Below, piece after piece: positions 1 through 7,523 of a DNA stretch of 38,511 nt. Origin of the DNA: Hyphomicrobiales bacterium (GTDB lineage Bacteria; Pseudomonadota; Alphaproteobacteria; Rhizobiales; Rhizobiaceae); NCBI GenBank assembly GCA_900471515.1, contig UCFC01000043.1, forward strand, positions 1 through 38,511, read 5' to 3'. The notes under the pieces are model-generated. The model did no database searches. It was not told the DNA's origin and saw nothing but the letters and a program-made list of their open reading frames with translations. How positions within the stretch are numbered: position 1 is the stretch's first letter; each line of letters opens with the position of its first letter. Made by a program: the position numbers and the translations under genes.

Positions 1-334
1 GCCGCCTGGAGGCGGCAAGGCCGTCTGCATCGGGAACCGGATGAGCGGCCTCGATGATCTCGATTCGATCGGTCTCGCAGCCATAGCCGTAGCGGGTGAC
101 GACCACGCCTTCGAGCGGCCCGTCCCACACGCTTTCGAGCGCACGCGCCATCTGCGCGGCACCCTTGCCGGCGCCGATCACGATCGTTCTGCCCTTTGGT
201 TTTTCCGGCAGATGCGCGGCAATACCGGTCAGCGGATCGGCGGCGCGAACGGCTGCGGAAAACAGGTTGGCCAGGAAATCGCGGGGTGAACGAGACGCAG
301 GCAGGAAAAGAGCGGTTTCGGCCATCGATGTCAT
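1..334 (-). CDS. Glycerate 2-kinase (MOFRL/DUF4147 family), N-terminal part only
   Basis: This gene runs off the left edge, so only about the first 111 residues are visible. Its translation contains the motif VIGAGKGAAQMARALE followed by a segment ending VVVTRYGYG and then EAAHPVPDADGLAAS. These are typical of the bacterial glycerate 2-kinase family, often labelled hydroxypyruvate reductase TtuD or GckA. The family phosphorylates D-glycerate to 2-phosphoglycerate in the cytoplasm. The chosen ATG (332-334) overlaps the TGA of the upstream flavoprotein gene in an ATGA junction, which implies translational coupling. A second in-frame ATG lies three codons later. Coupling to a GMC oxidoreductase suggests that the sugar or polyol route can end in glycerate. 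The family call is fairly sure; the exact substrate is not, because the C-terminal MOFRL domain is outside the window. Confidence 0.8.
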   Translation of the reverse strand, partial: MTSMAETALFLPASRSPRDFLANLFSAAVRAADPLTGIAAHLPEKPKGRTIVIGAGKGAAQMARALESVWDGPLEGVVVTRYGYGCETDRIEIIEAAHPVPDADGLAASRR

Positions 335-1938
335 GCAGAAACCCTCTGCCGCTCCTGCCGCACGCCTTTCAAGATGTCGGCGGCCTTCTCGGCGATCATG
401 ATGGTCGCCGCATTGGTGTTCGATGAGATCAGCCGCGGCATGACGGAACTGTCGCAGACACGCAGCCGATCGATGCCGCGCACCTTGAGTTGCGGATCGA
501 CGACAGAGTCCTCCCCGCCACCCATCCGGCAGGTGCCGACTGGATGATAGGCCGAACGACCATACTGCCGCGCGAATGCGCGATAGTCGTCCTGACTGCG
601 GATATTGCCGTCTGGTAGATGCAGACGCTTCACAAAGGGCCTGAAGGCCGGTTGCGACAGGATCTCCTGAGAGATCCTGATACCATCCACTGCGCGTTCA
701 AGATCATAGGGTTCGGCAAAGGCGTTCGGATCGATATCGGGTGCTACACGCGGATCCTTGGATCGCAGGGTCACCGTCCCGCGCGAGCGCGGCCGAACGT
801 GGTAGGAGTTGAGCGTGCAGCCATTGCCGCCCGGCACGCTACCGATCCCCTCTTCGACGCCGGCGCCGGGAAGGAAGTGAAATTGAATGTCCGGCGTCGT
901 TTCGCTGCGGTCGCCCCACCAGAAGCCGCCGCCCTCGACGATGTTCGACGCGACGGGACCTTTGCCGAACAGCGCGTATTCGATGCCGGCAGCGACCTGC
1001 CAGCGCCGCTTCTTGTAACGATCGATACCGTGCGGGCCGTTGAGTTCGGCGAGCACGTCGACATCCATATGGTCCTGCAGGTTCTGTCCGACCTGAGGCA
1101 AATCCCTGATAACATCGATATCGAGCGCCCGTAACGCGTCGGCAGGTCCGAGACCGGAGAGCATCAGCATTTTCGGCGAACCGATCGCACCGGCTGTCAG
1201 GATGACTTCGCGCTCGGCCCGCAGCAGCACGGGTCGGCCATTCTCGATGATCTCAATGCCCACCGCACAGCCATTCTCGATAACGATGCGGTTGACCATC
1301 GCGTCCGTGCGAACGGTGAGGTTCTTGCGGCGCATGGCCGGCTTGAGATAGCCGACAGCCGTGCTGCTGCGGCGCCCGTTGCGCGTGGTCGTCTGGTAAA
1401 ATCCCGTGCCCGCCTGCGAGCCGGCATTGAAATCCGGATTGTAGGGAAGGCCCGCTTCCTGTGCTGCCCGAACGAACACCCTGGTCAACGGGTGAGGGGG
1501 CTGCGAACTGACGCCGAGCGGCCCTTCGGTGCCGTGATGGGCACCACCAAACGTATCGTTGCCCTCGGACCTTCGGAAATACGGCAGCACATCGTCGTAG
1601 CCCCAGCCGTCGCAGCCTTCAAGATCGCGCCATCCGTCATAATCTTCGGGGCATCCTCGCGTGAAGACCTGGGCGTTGATCGAACTGCCGCCACCGAGCA
1701 CGCGCGCTTGAGGATAGACCATCTTGCGTCCGCCGATTTCCCGGCCGGCAACGGTTTCATAACCCCAGATCAGCGGTCCAGCAGTCATCTTGAAGAAACC
1801 GACGGGCAGGTGGATGTACATGTTGGTGTCGCGTGGCCCGGCTTCCAGCAAAGTCACGGAAACGTCCTTATCCTCACTCAGGCGCGCAGCGAGCACGCAT
1901 CCCGCCGAACCGCCGCCGACGATGACGTAATCGGGCAT
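331..1938 (-). CDS. GMC-family FAD oxidoreductase (choline dehydrogenase-like)
   Basis: About 535 residues, the usual length for bacterial GMC flavoproteins. The N-terminus from ATG 1936-1938 reads MPDYVIVGGGSAGCVLAARL, the ADP-binding dinucleotide fold, with an acidic residue at the end of strand 2 (LLEAGP). Near residues 60-85 are GGxS-type FAD contacts (ARVLGGGSSINAQVF). The C-terminus carries the catalytic segment SAYHPVGTCRMG and then SNTNAATIMIAEKAAD. The start was chosen over one 14 codons upstream because GGAGG sits just before it and the FAD motif should lie near the N-terminus. The family oxidises primary or secondary alcohols, including sugars and polyols; the substrate cannot be read from sequence. 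It heads a leftward operon with the glycerate kinase and is divergent from the sugar importer, so an extracytoplasmic or cytoplasmic role on the imported sugar is possible. No signal peptide is visible. Confidence 0.85.
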   Translation of the reverse strand: MPDYVIVGGGSAGCVLAARLSEDKDVSVTLLEAGPRDTNMYIHLPVGFFKMTAGPLIWGYETVAGREIGGRKMVYPQARVLGGGSSINAQVFTRGCPEDYDGWRDLEGCDGWGYDDVLPYFRRSEGNDTFGGAHHGTEGPLGVSSQPPHPLTRVFVRAAQEAGLPYNPDFNAGSQAGTGFYQTTTRNGRRSSTAVGYLKPAMRRKNLTVRTDAMVNRIVIENGCAVGIEIIENGRPVLLRAEREVILTAGAIGSPKMLMLSGLGPADALRALDIDVIRDLPQVGQNLQDHMDVDVLAELNGPHGIDRYKKRRWQVAAGIEYALFGKGPVASNIVEGGGFWWGDRSETTPDIQFHFLPGAGVEEGIGSVPGGNGCTLNSYHVRPRSRGTVTLRSKDPRVAPDIDPNAFAEPYDLERAVDGIRISQEILSQPAFRPFVKRLHLPDGNIRSQDDYRAFARQYGRSAYHPVGTCRMGGGEDSVVDPQLKVRGIDRLRVCDSSVMPRLISSNTNAATIMIAEKAADILKGVRQERQRVSA

Positions 1939-2062
1939 TCTATCCTCCGCAAAATCTTCAAATGCCGGGGCTCTCCTCATTGTCCCGACACGAATTCGCC
2001 ATCACAATCTCAAGTCTCTTGCCCCTCGTCAAGAGAAAGGGTACGGTTATCGTCTTGAAGGG

Positions 2063-2073
2063 TTGTCGTACAA
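2063..2073. promoter_or_regulatory. Putative FCD-GntR operator TTGTCGTACAA upstream of sugar importer
   Basis: The sequence TTGT-CGT-ACAA is an inverted repeat with a 3-base spacer, the layout of FadR-type (FCD) GntR operators, whose general form is TnGTnnnACnA. It lies in the divergent interval between the GMC gene and the sugar-binding-protein gene. The same 11 bases recur at 21861-21871. Two FCD-GntR regulators (8974 and 15116) are encoded nearby. Which of them binds here is not known. Confidence 0.6.
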
Positions 2074-2158
2074 ATGGTAGGACAATGACGCTTCGGATCG
2101 GCATGTCGCGGGAAGAGGACGGCATCCGGTTTTTGTCATTCAACGGGAGGTTTTTCGA

Positions 2159-3238
2159 ATGACTGTCAGATTGAATTCCGCATTCGGCGCCATGAACCGC
2201 CGCTCCTTTCTTGCAACCGTGGCGGCCGGCGCGACGGTTGCCGCGCTGCCCAAGCAGATTTTCGCTGCCGACAAGCCGACGCTCGTCACCTCGATCCGCT
2301 CGCTGTCCAATCCCTATCACGCCGTCTGGAAGACGGGTGCTGAAGCCTTTGCCAAATCCGTCGGCTTCGACCATGTGACCCTGGTTTCAGAGGGCAACAG
2401 CGAAAAAGGCATCGCCGACATCAAGGCGATGCTCGCCAAGACCGGCGGCAACATGGTGCTGAATTCCGATCCGAACGACACACCGGATGCTCGTCCGATC
2501 GTCGAGGCCTGCGCCAAGGCCGGTGCCTATGTCGTAACGCAGTGGAACAAGCCTGCAGACCTGCATCCCAAGGACTTCAATCCCTATTACGTTTCGCATA
2601 TCGAGTTCGACGGCATCACCAGCGGCAAGCAGATCGCCGAAATCCTCTTCAAGACCATCGGAGGCTCCGGCGGCATCATTGCGTTGGGCGGCCAGATTTC
2701 GAACACGGCAGCGATCGAGCGCAAGAAAGGCCTTGAGGAGGCACTGGCGGCAAACTCCAATATCAAGCTTCTCGATTTCCAGGTTGCGAACTGGAAGTCG
2801 TCGGAAGCCTATGACCTGACCAGCAACCTTTTGACGCGCTTCGGCGACGACGTGAAGGGCATCTGGGCCGCCAATGACGACATGGGTACGGGTGCGCTCG
2901 AAGCGCTGCGTGCCGAAAATCTTGCCGGAAAGGTTCCGGTTGTCGGCGTCGACGGCATCAAGGCTGCGGTGGATGCCGTGCGCAAGGGCGAGTTCGCATG
3001 CACTGTCACGTCGGATCCCTTCTGGCAGGGTGGCATGGGCCTCGCAATCGGCCTTGCAGCACTGCAGAAGAAGATCGATCCGGCAAAGGAACCGGCCGAT
3101 CATCGCGAGTTCTACGGCAAGGCCGTGCTCATCGCCAAGGAGAATGTCGAGGACTATTACAAGAACAATATAGACTCGCAGCCGACGCTCGACTGGAACG
3201 ATCTGTGGGGTCGTGTCGTCGGCGCCATCCGAACCTGA
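2159..3238 (+). CDS. Sugar ABC transporter periplasmic substrate-binding protein (ribose/xylose type)
   Basis: 359 residues, a normal length for a Peripla_BP_4 sugar-binding protein. The N-terminus has a twin-arginine-like signal: NRRSFLA around residues 13-19, then a hydrophobic stretch and an FAADKP cleavage region. The body has the two-lobed repeat features, for example LSNPYHAVWKTGAEAFAK near the start of lobe 1 and GIWAANDDMGTGALEAL in lobe 2. A GGGAGG ribosome-binding site at 2145-2150 sits 8 bases before the ATG. It is the first gene of the importer operon with two permeases and a double ATPase. The substrate is probably a pentose or 6-deoxyhexose, inferred from the adjacent aldose-dehydrogenase and lactonase genes. 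The putative operator at 2063 lies about 90 bases upstream. Confidence 0.9.
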   Translation: MTVRLNSAFGAMNRRSFLATVAAGATVAALPKQIFAADKPTLVTSIRSLSNPYHAVWKTGAEAFAKSVGFDHVTLVSEGNSEKGIADIKAMLAKTGGNMVLNSDPNDTPDARPIVEACAKAGAYVVTQWNKPADLHPKDFNPYYVSHIEFDGITSGKQIAEILFKTIGGSGGIIALGGQISNTAAIERKKGLEEALAANSNIKLLDFQVANWKSSEAYDLTSNLLTRFGDDVKGIWAANDDMGTGALEALRAENLAGKVPVVGVDGIKAAVDAVRKGEFACTVTSDPFWQGGMGLAIGLAALQKKIDPAKEPADHREFYGKAVLIAKENVEDYYKNNIDSQPTLDWNDLWGRVVGAIRT

Positions 3239-3251
3239 TCACCTTTCTCCA

Positions 3252-3318
3252 GCGGCCACGGCTCCTCCCTTGGCCGCATCGTCGCTGGCGGACGTTGCAG
3301 CCGTCCGCCAGCTCTTTT
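3252..3318 (+). terminator. Intercistronic hairpins, second with T-run (attenuator after binding-protein gene)
   Basis: Two stem-loops follow the binding-protein stop codon. The first pairs 3252-3258 with 3271-3277. The second pairs GCTGGCGGAC (3284-3293) with GTCCGCCAGC (3303-3312), a perfect 10-base stem, and is followed by TCTTTT. This has the form of an intrinsic terminator inside the operon. It would let the binding protein be made in excess of the membrane components, a common arrangement in ABC operons. Confidence 0.65.
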
Positions 3319-3399
3319 GGCGACGTCGCGAGGTGCAGTCTGTTGACCATCAATGCCGAAAACATCAAAACTAGCAGCAAAAGCGAGCGGGCAGGTGCC

Positions 3400-4383
3400 A
3401 TGCCGAATTTTGGAAGCCGCCTGTTCGGCGGCGCAAATGCCAAGCGCCTGCGCGCTTATGCGCCAGTCTTCGTGCTGATTGCGCTCTGCATCCTGATCAC
3501 GATTGCCAATCCGAATTTCATGGAGCCACGCAACCTGGTGCGTATCGCCAATTCCGCCGCCGTTCCGCTGACGCTTGCCATGGGGTTGACCTTCATCATC
3601 CTGCTCGGCAGCATCGATCTGTCGGTTGAAGGTTCGCTCTCGATCGCAGCGATGGTCACCGTGCTGCTTGCGACAAACGATGCCAACAGCAATTCCTATG
3701 GCTGGTTTGCCGTCATCGCCGCCATCGCCGCAAGCACGGCGATGGGCTTTACCACCGGCGTCATCCAGACATTTCTCAGGATTCCGTCGTTCATGGCAAC
3801 GCTCGGCGTCTGGTTCATCGGGCTCGGTATTTCGGTCTACATGCTCGGCGGATCGGCCGTGCGCCTGATGGACCCCTCGATCCGTGACCTTGCTCTTGCA
3901 CGCCTGCTGGGCCTTCCGCTTGCGGTCTGGGTGGCGTTGGCGGCCTTCCTTCTTGCCTGTGCGGTCCAGTATTATACCCGGCTCGGGCGTCATATCATGG
4001 CGATCGGCGGCGGTGAGGATGTCGCGGAGCTCTCCGGCATCAACCTGCGCCGCGTTCGGATCATGGCCTTTGGCCTTGCCGGTTTCTTTTTCGGAATTGC
4101 AGGCGTGCTTGCAGCCGCACAGCTCGGCCGCTCGGATGCCGTCATTGCCGATGGCCGCCTGTTTGCCGCCGTTACTGCCGTCGTGGTCGGCGGGACGGCG
4201 CTGACCGGGGGAGAGGGCGGCGTCATCAACACGCTGGTCGGTGTGCTGATCGTCACGGTGCTCAGCAACGGCATGATCCTGCTCGGTGTCTCGCCTTACG
4301 TGCAGCAGACCGTGCAGGGACTGATGATTATCGCCGCCGTCGCGCTTTCGCTCGACCGTCTGCGTCTCCAGATCGTGAAGTGA
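3400..4383 (+). CDS. Sugar ABC transporter permease (RbsC/XylH family), first of two
   Basis: About 327 residues and strongly hydrophobic. It shows the family hallmark LGSIDLSVEGSLS near residues 65-80 and the cytoplasmic coupling segment with GGGEDVAELSGINLRRVR further on. About eight to ten membrane segments can be picked out. The ATG at 3400 is preceded by a weak GCAGGTG. An in-frame TTG at 3343 with CGAGGTG upstream would add 19 residues and cannot be excluded. The stop codon overlaps the following ATPase start (GTGA). Together with the second permease it should form a heterodimeric channel for the sugar. Confidence 0.88.
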   Translation: MPNFGSRLFGGANAKRLRAYAPVFVLIALCILITIANPNFMEPRNLVRIANSAAVPLTLAMGLTFIILLGSIDLSVEGSLSIAAMVTVLLATNDANSNSYGWFAVIAAIAASTAMGFTTGVIQTFLRIPSFMATLGVWFIGLGISVYMLGGSAVRLMDPSIRDLALARLLGLPLAVWVALAAFLLACAVQYYTRLGRHIMAIGGGEDVAELSGINLRRVRIMAFGLAGFFFGIAGVLAAAQLGRSDAVIADGRLFAAVTAVVVGGTALTGGEGGVINTLVGVLIVTVLSNGMILLGVSPYVQQTVQGLMIIAAVALSLDRLRLQIVK

Positions 4384-5891
4384 CCGCCATGCTGTCAGCC
4401 AATCAAATCAGCAAATCCTTCGCCGGCGTGCCGGCACTCAAGAATGTCTCGCTCGAGATCAGGCCGAACGAGGTCGTCGGACTGATCGGTGAAAATGGCG
4501 CTGGAAAATCGACGCTCATGCGCATCCTTGCCGGCACGCATCAGCCCGATAGCGGCACACTGATGCTTGACGGACAGCCGCTCAAGCTGCGCAATGCCCG
4601 CGATGGGGCGGTGCACGGCATCGGCATGGTGTTTCAGGAGCAGTCGCTGCTCCTCAATATCTCCGTGGCAGAGAATATCTATCTCGGCCAGGAAGACCGG
4701 TTCGTCCGTTTCGGCATCATGGACTGGAAGGCTATGCGCGCTGCTGCGCGGCGCCAGCTGGAGAAGATCGGCGTCGACATCGACGTGACGGCACGCACGT
4801 CGGAGCTGACTTTTGCCGCACGTCAGATGGTGGAACTCGCCAAGGCATTGACCCTGGAAGAAACGGTATCCCGCCCGCTCGTGATCCTGCTCGACGAGCC
4901 GACCTCGGTCTTGAGCGGTAGCGATATCGACGTCCTGTTCAAGCGGGTGCGATCCCTGAAGTCGCGCGCAAGCTTCGTCTTCGTCTCGCACCGGCTCGAT
5001 GAGGTGCTGCGCATTTCCGACCGCGTTTACACCATGAAGGACGGGCAGGTCGTCGCCGAGCATCAGGCGGCAGACGTCACAGGCCCGCAATTGCATGAAA
5101 TCATGGTCGGGCGCGGGCTGCAGGCCACTTATTACAAGGAAGACAGGCAGCTTCCGCCGCAGAGCGAGATCGTCGTCGATGCGCGCCGCCTGTCGGTCAA
5201 CGGGGCCTTCCATGATGTCGACCTGCAGATCCAGGCCGGCGAGATCGTCGGCATCGCGGGTGTGGTGGGATCGGGTCGCGAAGAAGTTACACGGACGATC
5301 GGCGGCTTCCTCACACATACGGGCGGTACCCTGAAGATCAATGGCGAGGCCGTGCAGTTTCGCTCACCCGAGCAGGCCGTGCGCAAGAGTATCGGCTACA
5401 TCCCCCGCGAAAGACGCGTCGAAGGGCTCGTGATGTTCCTGTCGATTGCCGAGAATATCACGCTCGCGGATCTTTCCTCGGTGATGCGCGCCGGCGCCAT
5501 CAGCTATGGCAAGGAGAGGCGGCTTGCTGCCGAATGGATCAGGCGGCTGCGCATCAAGGCGCCCGGTCCCGATATTGCCTGCCGGAAGCTGTCGGGCGGC
5601 AACCAGCAGAAAGTCGTGCTGGCGCGCTGGATGACGGCCGGTTCGCGCATTCTGATCCTCGACCATCCCACCCGCGGGCTCGATGTCGGCGCGAAGGAGG
5701 AAGTCTACGAACTCGTTCGTGAACTGTCCTCGCAGGGTGTCGCAATCCTGCTGATCTCGGACACGCTGGAAGAAACGATCGGCCTTTCGCACCGGGTACT
5801 GGTCATGCGCGACGGCGCGGTGACGGCGCATTTCGATGCGGCGCCGGGCAACAAGCCGGATCAGGTCGATCTCGTGCGGGCGATGGTGTGA
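4380..5891 (+). CDS. Sugar ABC transporter ATPase, tandem nucleotide-binding domains (RbsA/XylG family)
   Basis: 503 residues with two ABC domains. Domain 1 has Walker A GENGAGKST (37-45), a degenerate signature LTFAARQM (143-150) and Walker B VILLDEPTS (168-176). Domain 2 has the degenerate Walker A GVVGSGREE normal for this family, a canonical signature LSGGNQQKV (404-412) and Walker B ILILDHP, where His429 stands in place of the usual catalytic Glu. The GTG start at 4380 overlaps the upstream permease stop; an ATG at 4389 is an alternative. The protein powers import through the two permeases from the cytoplasmic face. The His substitution leaves unclear which domain hydrolyses ATP, although the conserved Glu of domain 1 is present. 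Confidence 0.92.
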   Translation: MTAMLSANQISKSFAGVPALKNVSLEIRPNEVVGLIGENGAGKSTLMRILAGTHQPDSGTLMLDGQPLKLRNARDGAVHGIGMVFQEQSLLLNISVAENIYLGQEDRFVRFGIMDWKAMRAAARRQLEKIGVDIDVTARTSELTFAARQMVELAKALTLEETVSRPLVILLDEPTSVLSGSDIDVLFKRVRSLKSRASFVFVSHRLDEVLRISDRVYTMKDGQVVAEHQAADVTGPQLHEIMVGRGLQATYYKEDRQLPPQSEIVVDARRLSVNGAFHDVDLQIQAGEIVGIAGVVGSGREEVTRTIGGFLTHTGGTLKINGEAVQFRSPEQAVRKSIGYIPRERRVEGLVMFLSIAENITLADLSSVMRAGAISYGKERRLAAEWIRRLRIKAPGPDIACRKLSGGNQQKVVLARWMTAGSRILILDHPTRGLDVGAKEEVYELVRELSSQGVAILLISDTLEETIGLSHRVLVMRDGAVTAHFDAAPGNKPDQVDLVRAMV

Positions 5892-5900
5892 GGAGCTGTC

Positions 5901-6869
5901 ATGGAACGTTTCAAGGATTTCAAATCGCTTCTTGCCGCAGGATGGCTGCAGGGTGCAATTCCGCCGGCTCTCCTCGTCGTCCTGGTTCTTGTCATCGAGA
6001 TCGCCGCACCCGGTTTCCTCACAGGGGACACGCTCGTCCTTTTGCTGTCGAATACTGCTGTGCTGTTCATTCTGGCGGCCGGCGTGACCTTCGTCATCCT
6101 GATTGGCGGCATTGACCTGTCGATCCAGTCGGTGGCGTCGCTGTCGAGCGTCATTCTCGCGCAGCTCCTGCCGCAGATCGGCTTTCTCGCTTTCCCCGCG
6201 GCGATCCTTTCGGGCCTGGTGTTCGGTATTCTGAGCGGCTATGTGCATGTCAGGCTCAAGGTGCCGTCCTTCGTTGCGACGCTTGCAACGGGAGGTGTCG
6301 TCGCCGGCATCGCGCTGTGGGCGGCCGCCGGCCGGGCGATTACGATCGAAGAAGGCGGTCGCCAGAACACCGCCTGGATCAACGGCACCTTTGCGGGTCT
6401 GCCGACCGTGATCTGGATCGCTACCGTTATCGGCATTCTTGCCTATGTCGGGCTCAGATATACACGTTTTGGCCGCCATAGTCTTGCGATCGGCGCCGGT
6501 GAACCGGCGGCGGTCGCAGCCGGCATCAATGTCGAGCGTACCAAGATCATCGCCTTTGCCATGTCGGGCATGCTGGCCGCGATTGCCGGCGTCATTCTCG
6601 CCGCCCGTCTGTCGAGCGGATCGCCCAACCTTGCCAACCAGCTGCTTCTTCCCGCGATCGCCGCCGTCATCGTCGGCGGTACGGCGATTACCGGCGGTCT
6701 CGGCGGCGTTGCGCGCACGGCAGTCGGCGCGCTGATCATCTCCATCGTGCGGATCGGGATGACCTTCGTCGGGATCAATATCTTCGCGGAGAATGTTGTC
6801 TTCGGCGCGGTTCTCATTCTGGCCGTTGCAATCACCATCGACCGCAGCAAGATCGCGATCATCAAATGA
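5901..6869 (+). CDS. Sugar ABC transporter permease (RbsC family), second of two
   Basis: 322 residues and highly hydrophobic, with the hallmark LIGGIDLSIQSVASL and the segment RYTRFGRHSLAIGAGEPAAVAAG that contacts the ATPase. GAGGAG at 5889-5894, overlapping the ATPase stop codon, is a good ribosome-binding site before the ATG. It is only distantly similar to the first permease, so the channel is probably a heterodimer. It ends the importer operon and faces the glyoxalase gene tail to tail, with a hairpin between them. Confidence 0.9.
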   Translation: MERFKDFKSLLAAGWLQGAIPPALLVVLVLVIEIAAPGFLTGDTLVLLLSNTAVLFILAAGVTFVILIGGIDLSIQSVASLSSVILAQLLPQIGFLAFPAAILSGLVFGILSGYVHVRLKVPSFVATLATGGVVAGIALWAAAGRAITIEEGGRQNTAWINGTFAGLPTVIWIATVIGILAYVGLRYTRFGRHSLAIGAGEPAAVAAGINVERTKIIAFAMSGMLAAIAGVILAARLSSGSPNLANQLLLPAIAAVIVGGTAITGGLGGVARTAVGALIISIVRIGMTFVGINIFAENVVFGAVLILAVAITIDRSKIAIIK

Positions 6870-6896
6870 CAGGGCATGCCTCGACTGCAGTTCGAT

Positions 6897-6926
6897 ATGA
6901 AAAAGACCGCGCCATAAGGCGCGGCC
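6897..6926 (-). terminator. Intrinsic terminator for glyoxalase gene
   Basis: A 7-base perfect stem pairs 6907-6913 (CCGCGCC) with 6918-6924 (GGCGCGG) around an ATAA loop. Read on the minus strand it is followed by TCTTTTTC, a clear T-run. It lies between two convergent genes and may also slow plus-strand transcription from the sugar importer operon. Confidence 0.75.
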
Positions 6927-6946
6927 ATTCGGCAGGCCAGCGACAA

Positions 6947-7360
6947 TTACATCGTGTCGAGCCCGATCAGCTCGATCTTGTAACCGTCCGGATCCTCGAT
7001 GAAGGCGATATGCGTGGTGCCGTGCTGCATAGGGCCTGGCTTGCGTGGGATCTTCGCCCCCTGCTTTTCGAGCGCGTCGCAGACGGCATAGATATCGTTG
7101 ACGCCAAGCGCCAGGTGGCCGAAACCGGTGCCGAGTTCGTAGGGCTCTTCCCGACCCCAATTGTAGGTGAGTTCGACGACCGTATCCGTTTCCTCCGGGC
7201 CGTAGCCGACAAAGGCGTTGGTGAACTTTCCGCCGGGATAATCATCCTTGCGCAGAAGCTTCATGCCGAGCAGTTCCGTGTAGAATTTGATCGACCGGTC
7301 GAGGTCGAAAACACGGATCATTGTGTGCATCATGCGAAATTGGCCGGACGCTGCGGTCAT
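6947..7360 (-). CDS. Glyoxalase I (lactoylglutathione lyase) family protein
   Basis: About 137 residues from the ATG at 7358-7360, which has AGGAGGA eight bases upstream. The reading frame extends a few codons further but without a good ribosome-binding site. The sequence HTMIRVFDLDRSIKFYTELLGMKLLR, the segment VVELTYNWG, the histidine in FGHLALGV and the glutamate in DPDGYKIELI supply the four metal-ligand positions (His, Glu, His, Glu) of glyoxalase I. The enzyme turns the methylglyoxal-glutathione hemithioacetal into S-D-lactoylglutathione, the precursor of D-lactate. It is divergent from a D-2-hydroxyacid dehydrogenase gene, so both may serve D-lactate metabolism. Deoxy-sugar breakdown can generate methylglyoxal, which would explain its position. 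Confidence 0.88.
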   Translation of the reverse strand: MTAASGQFRMMHTMIRVFDLDRSIKFYTELLGMKLLRKDDYPGGKFTNAFVGYGPEETDTVVELTYNWGREEPYELGTGFGHLALGVNDIYAVCDALEKQGAKIPRKPGPMQHGTTHIAFIEDPDGYKIELIGLDTM

Positions 7361-7456
7361 AGTACGGATCCTCCTGCAAGTTATCGTTTTCACACTGGTT
7401 TTCAGCGATAGCGGAGCAGTTGAAAAGCTCGCTGCACTTGATGTTCATAACCAGTG

Positions 7457-7467
7457 TTGTATGATAA
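7457..7467. promoter_or_regulatory. Weak match to the TTGTnnnACAA operator between glyoxalase and dehydrogenase genes
   Basis: TTGT-ATG-ATAA matches the palindromic operator seen at 2063 and 21861 except for one base in the right half. It lies in the 163-base divergent interval between the glyoxalase and FAD-dehydrogenase starts, where a shared operator would be expected. Confidence 0.35.
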
Positions 7468-7523
7468 CCATGTAAGTGACCTAATTGTCCAGACGTTTTC
7501 CAGCTTGACTCGGAGCAAATCAG

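Noticed and set aside
5364..7160. 598-codon open frame on the minus strand opposite the sugar ABC genes
   Set aside because: It is antisense to the ATPase and permease genes, is rich in Arg, Asp and His without domain motifs, and even overlaps the glyoxalase gene in another frame.
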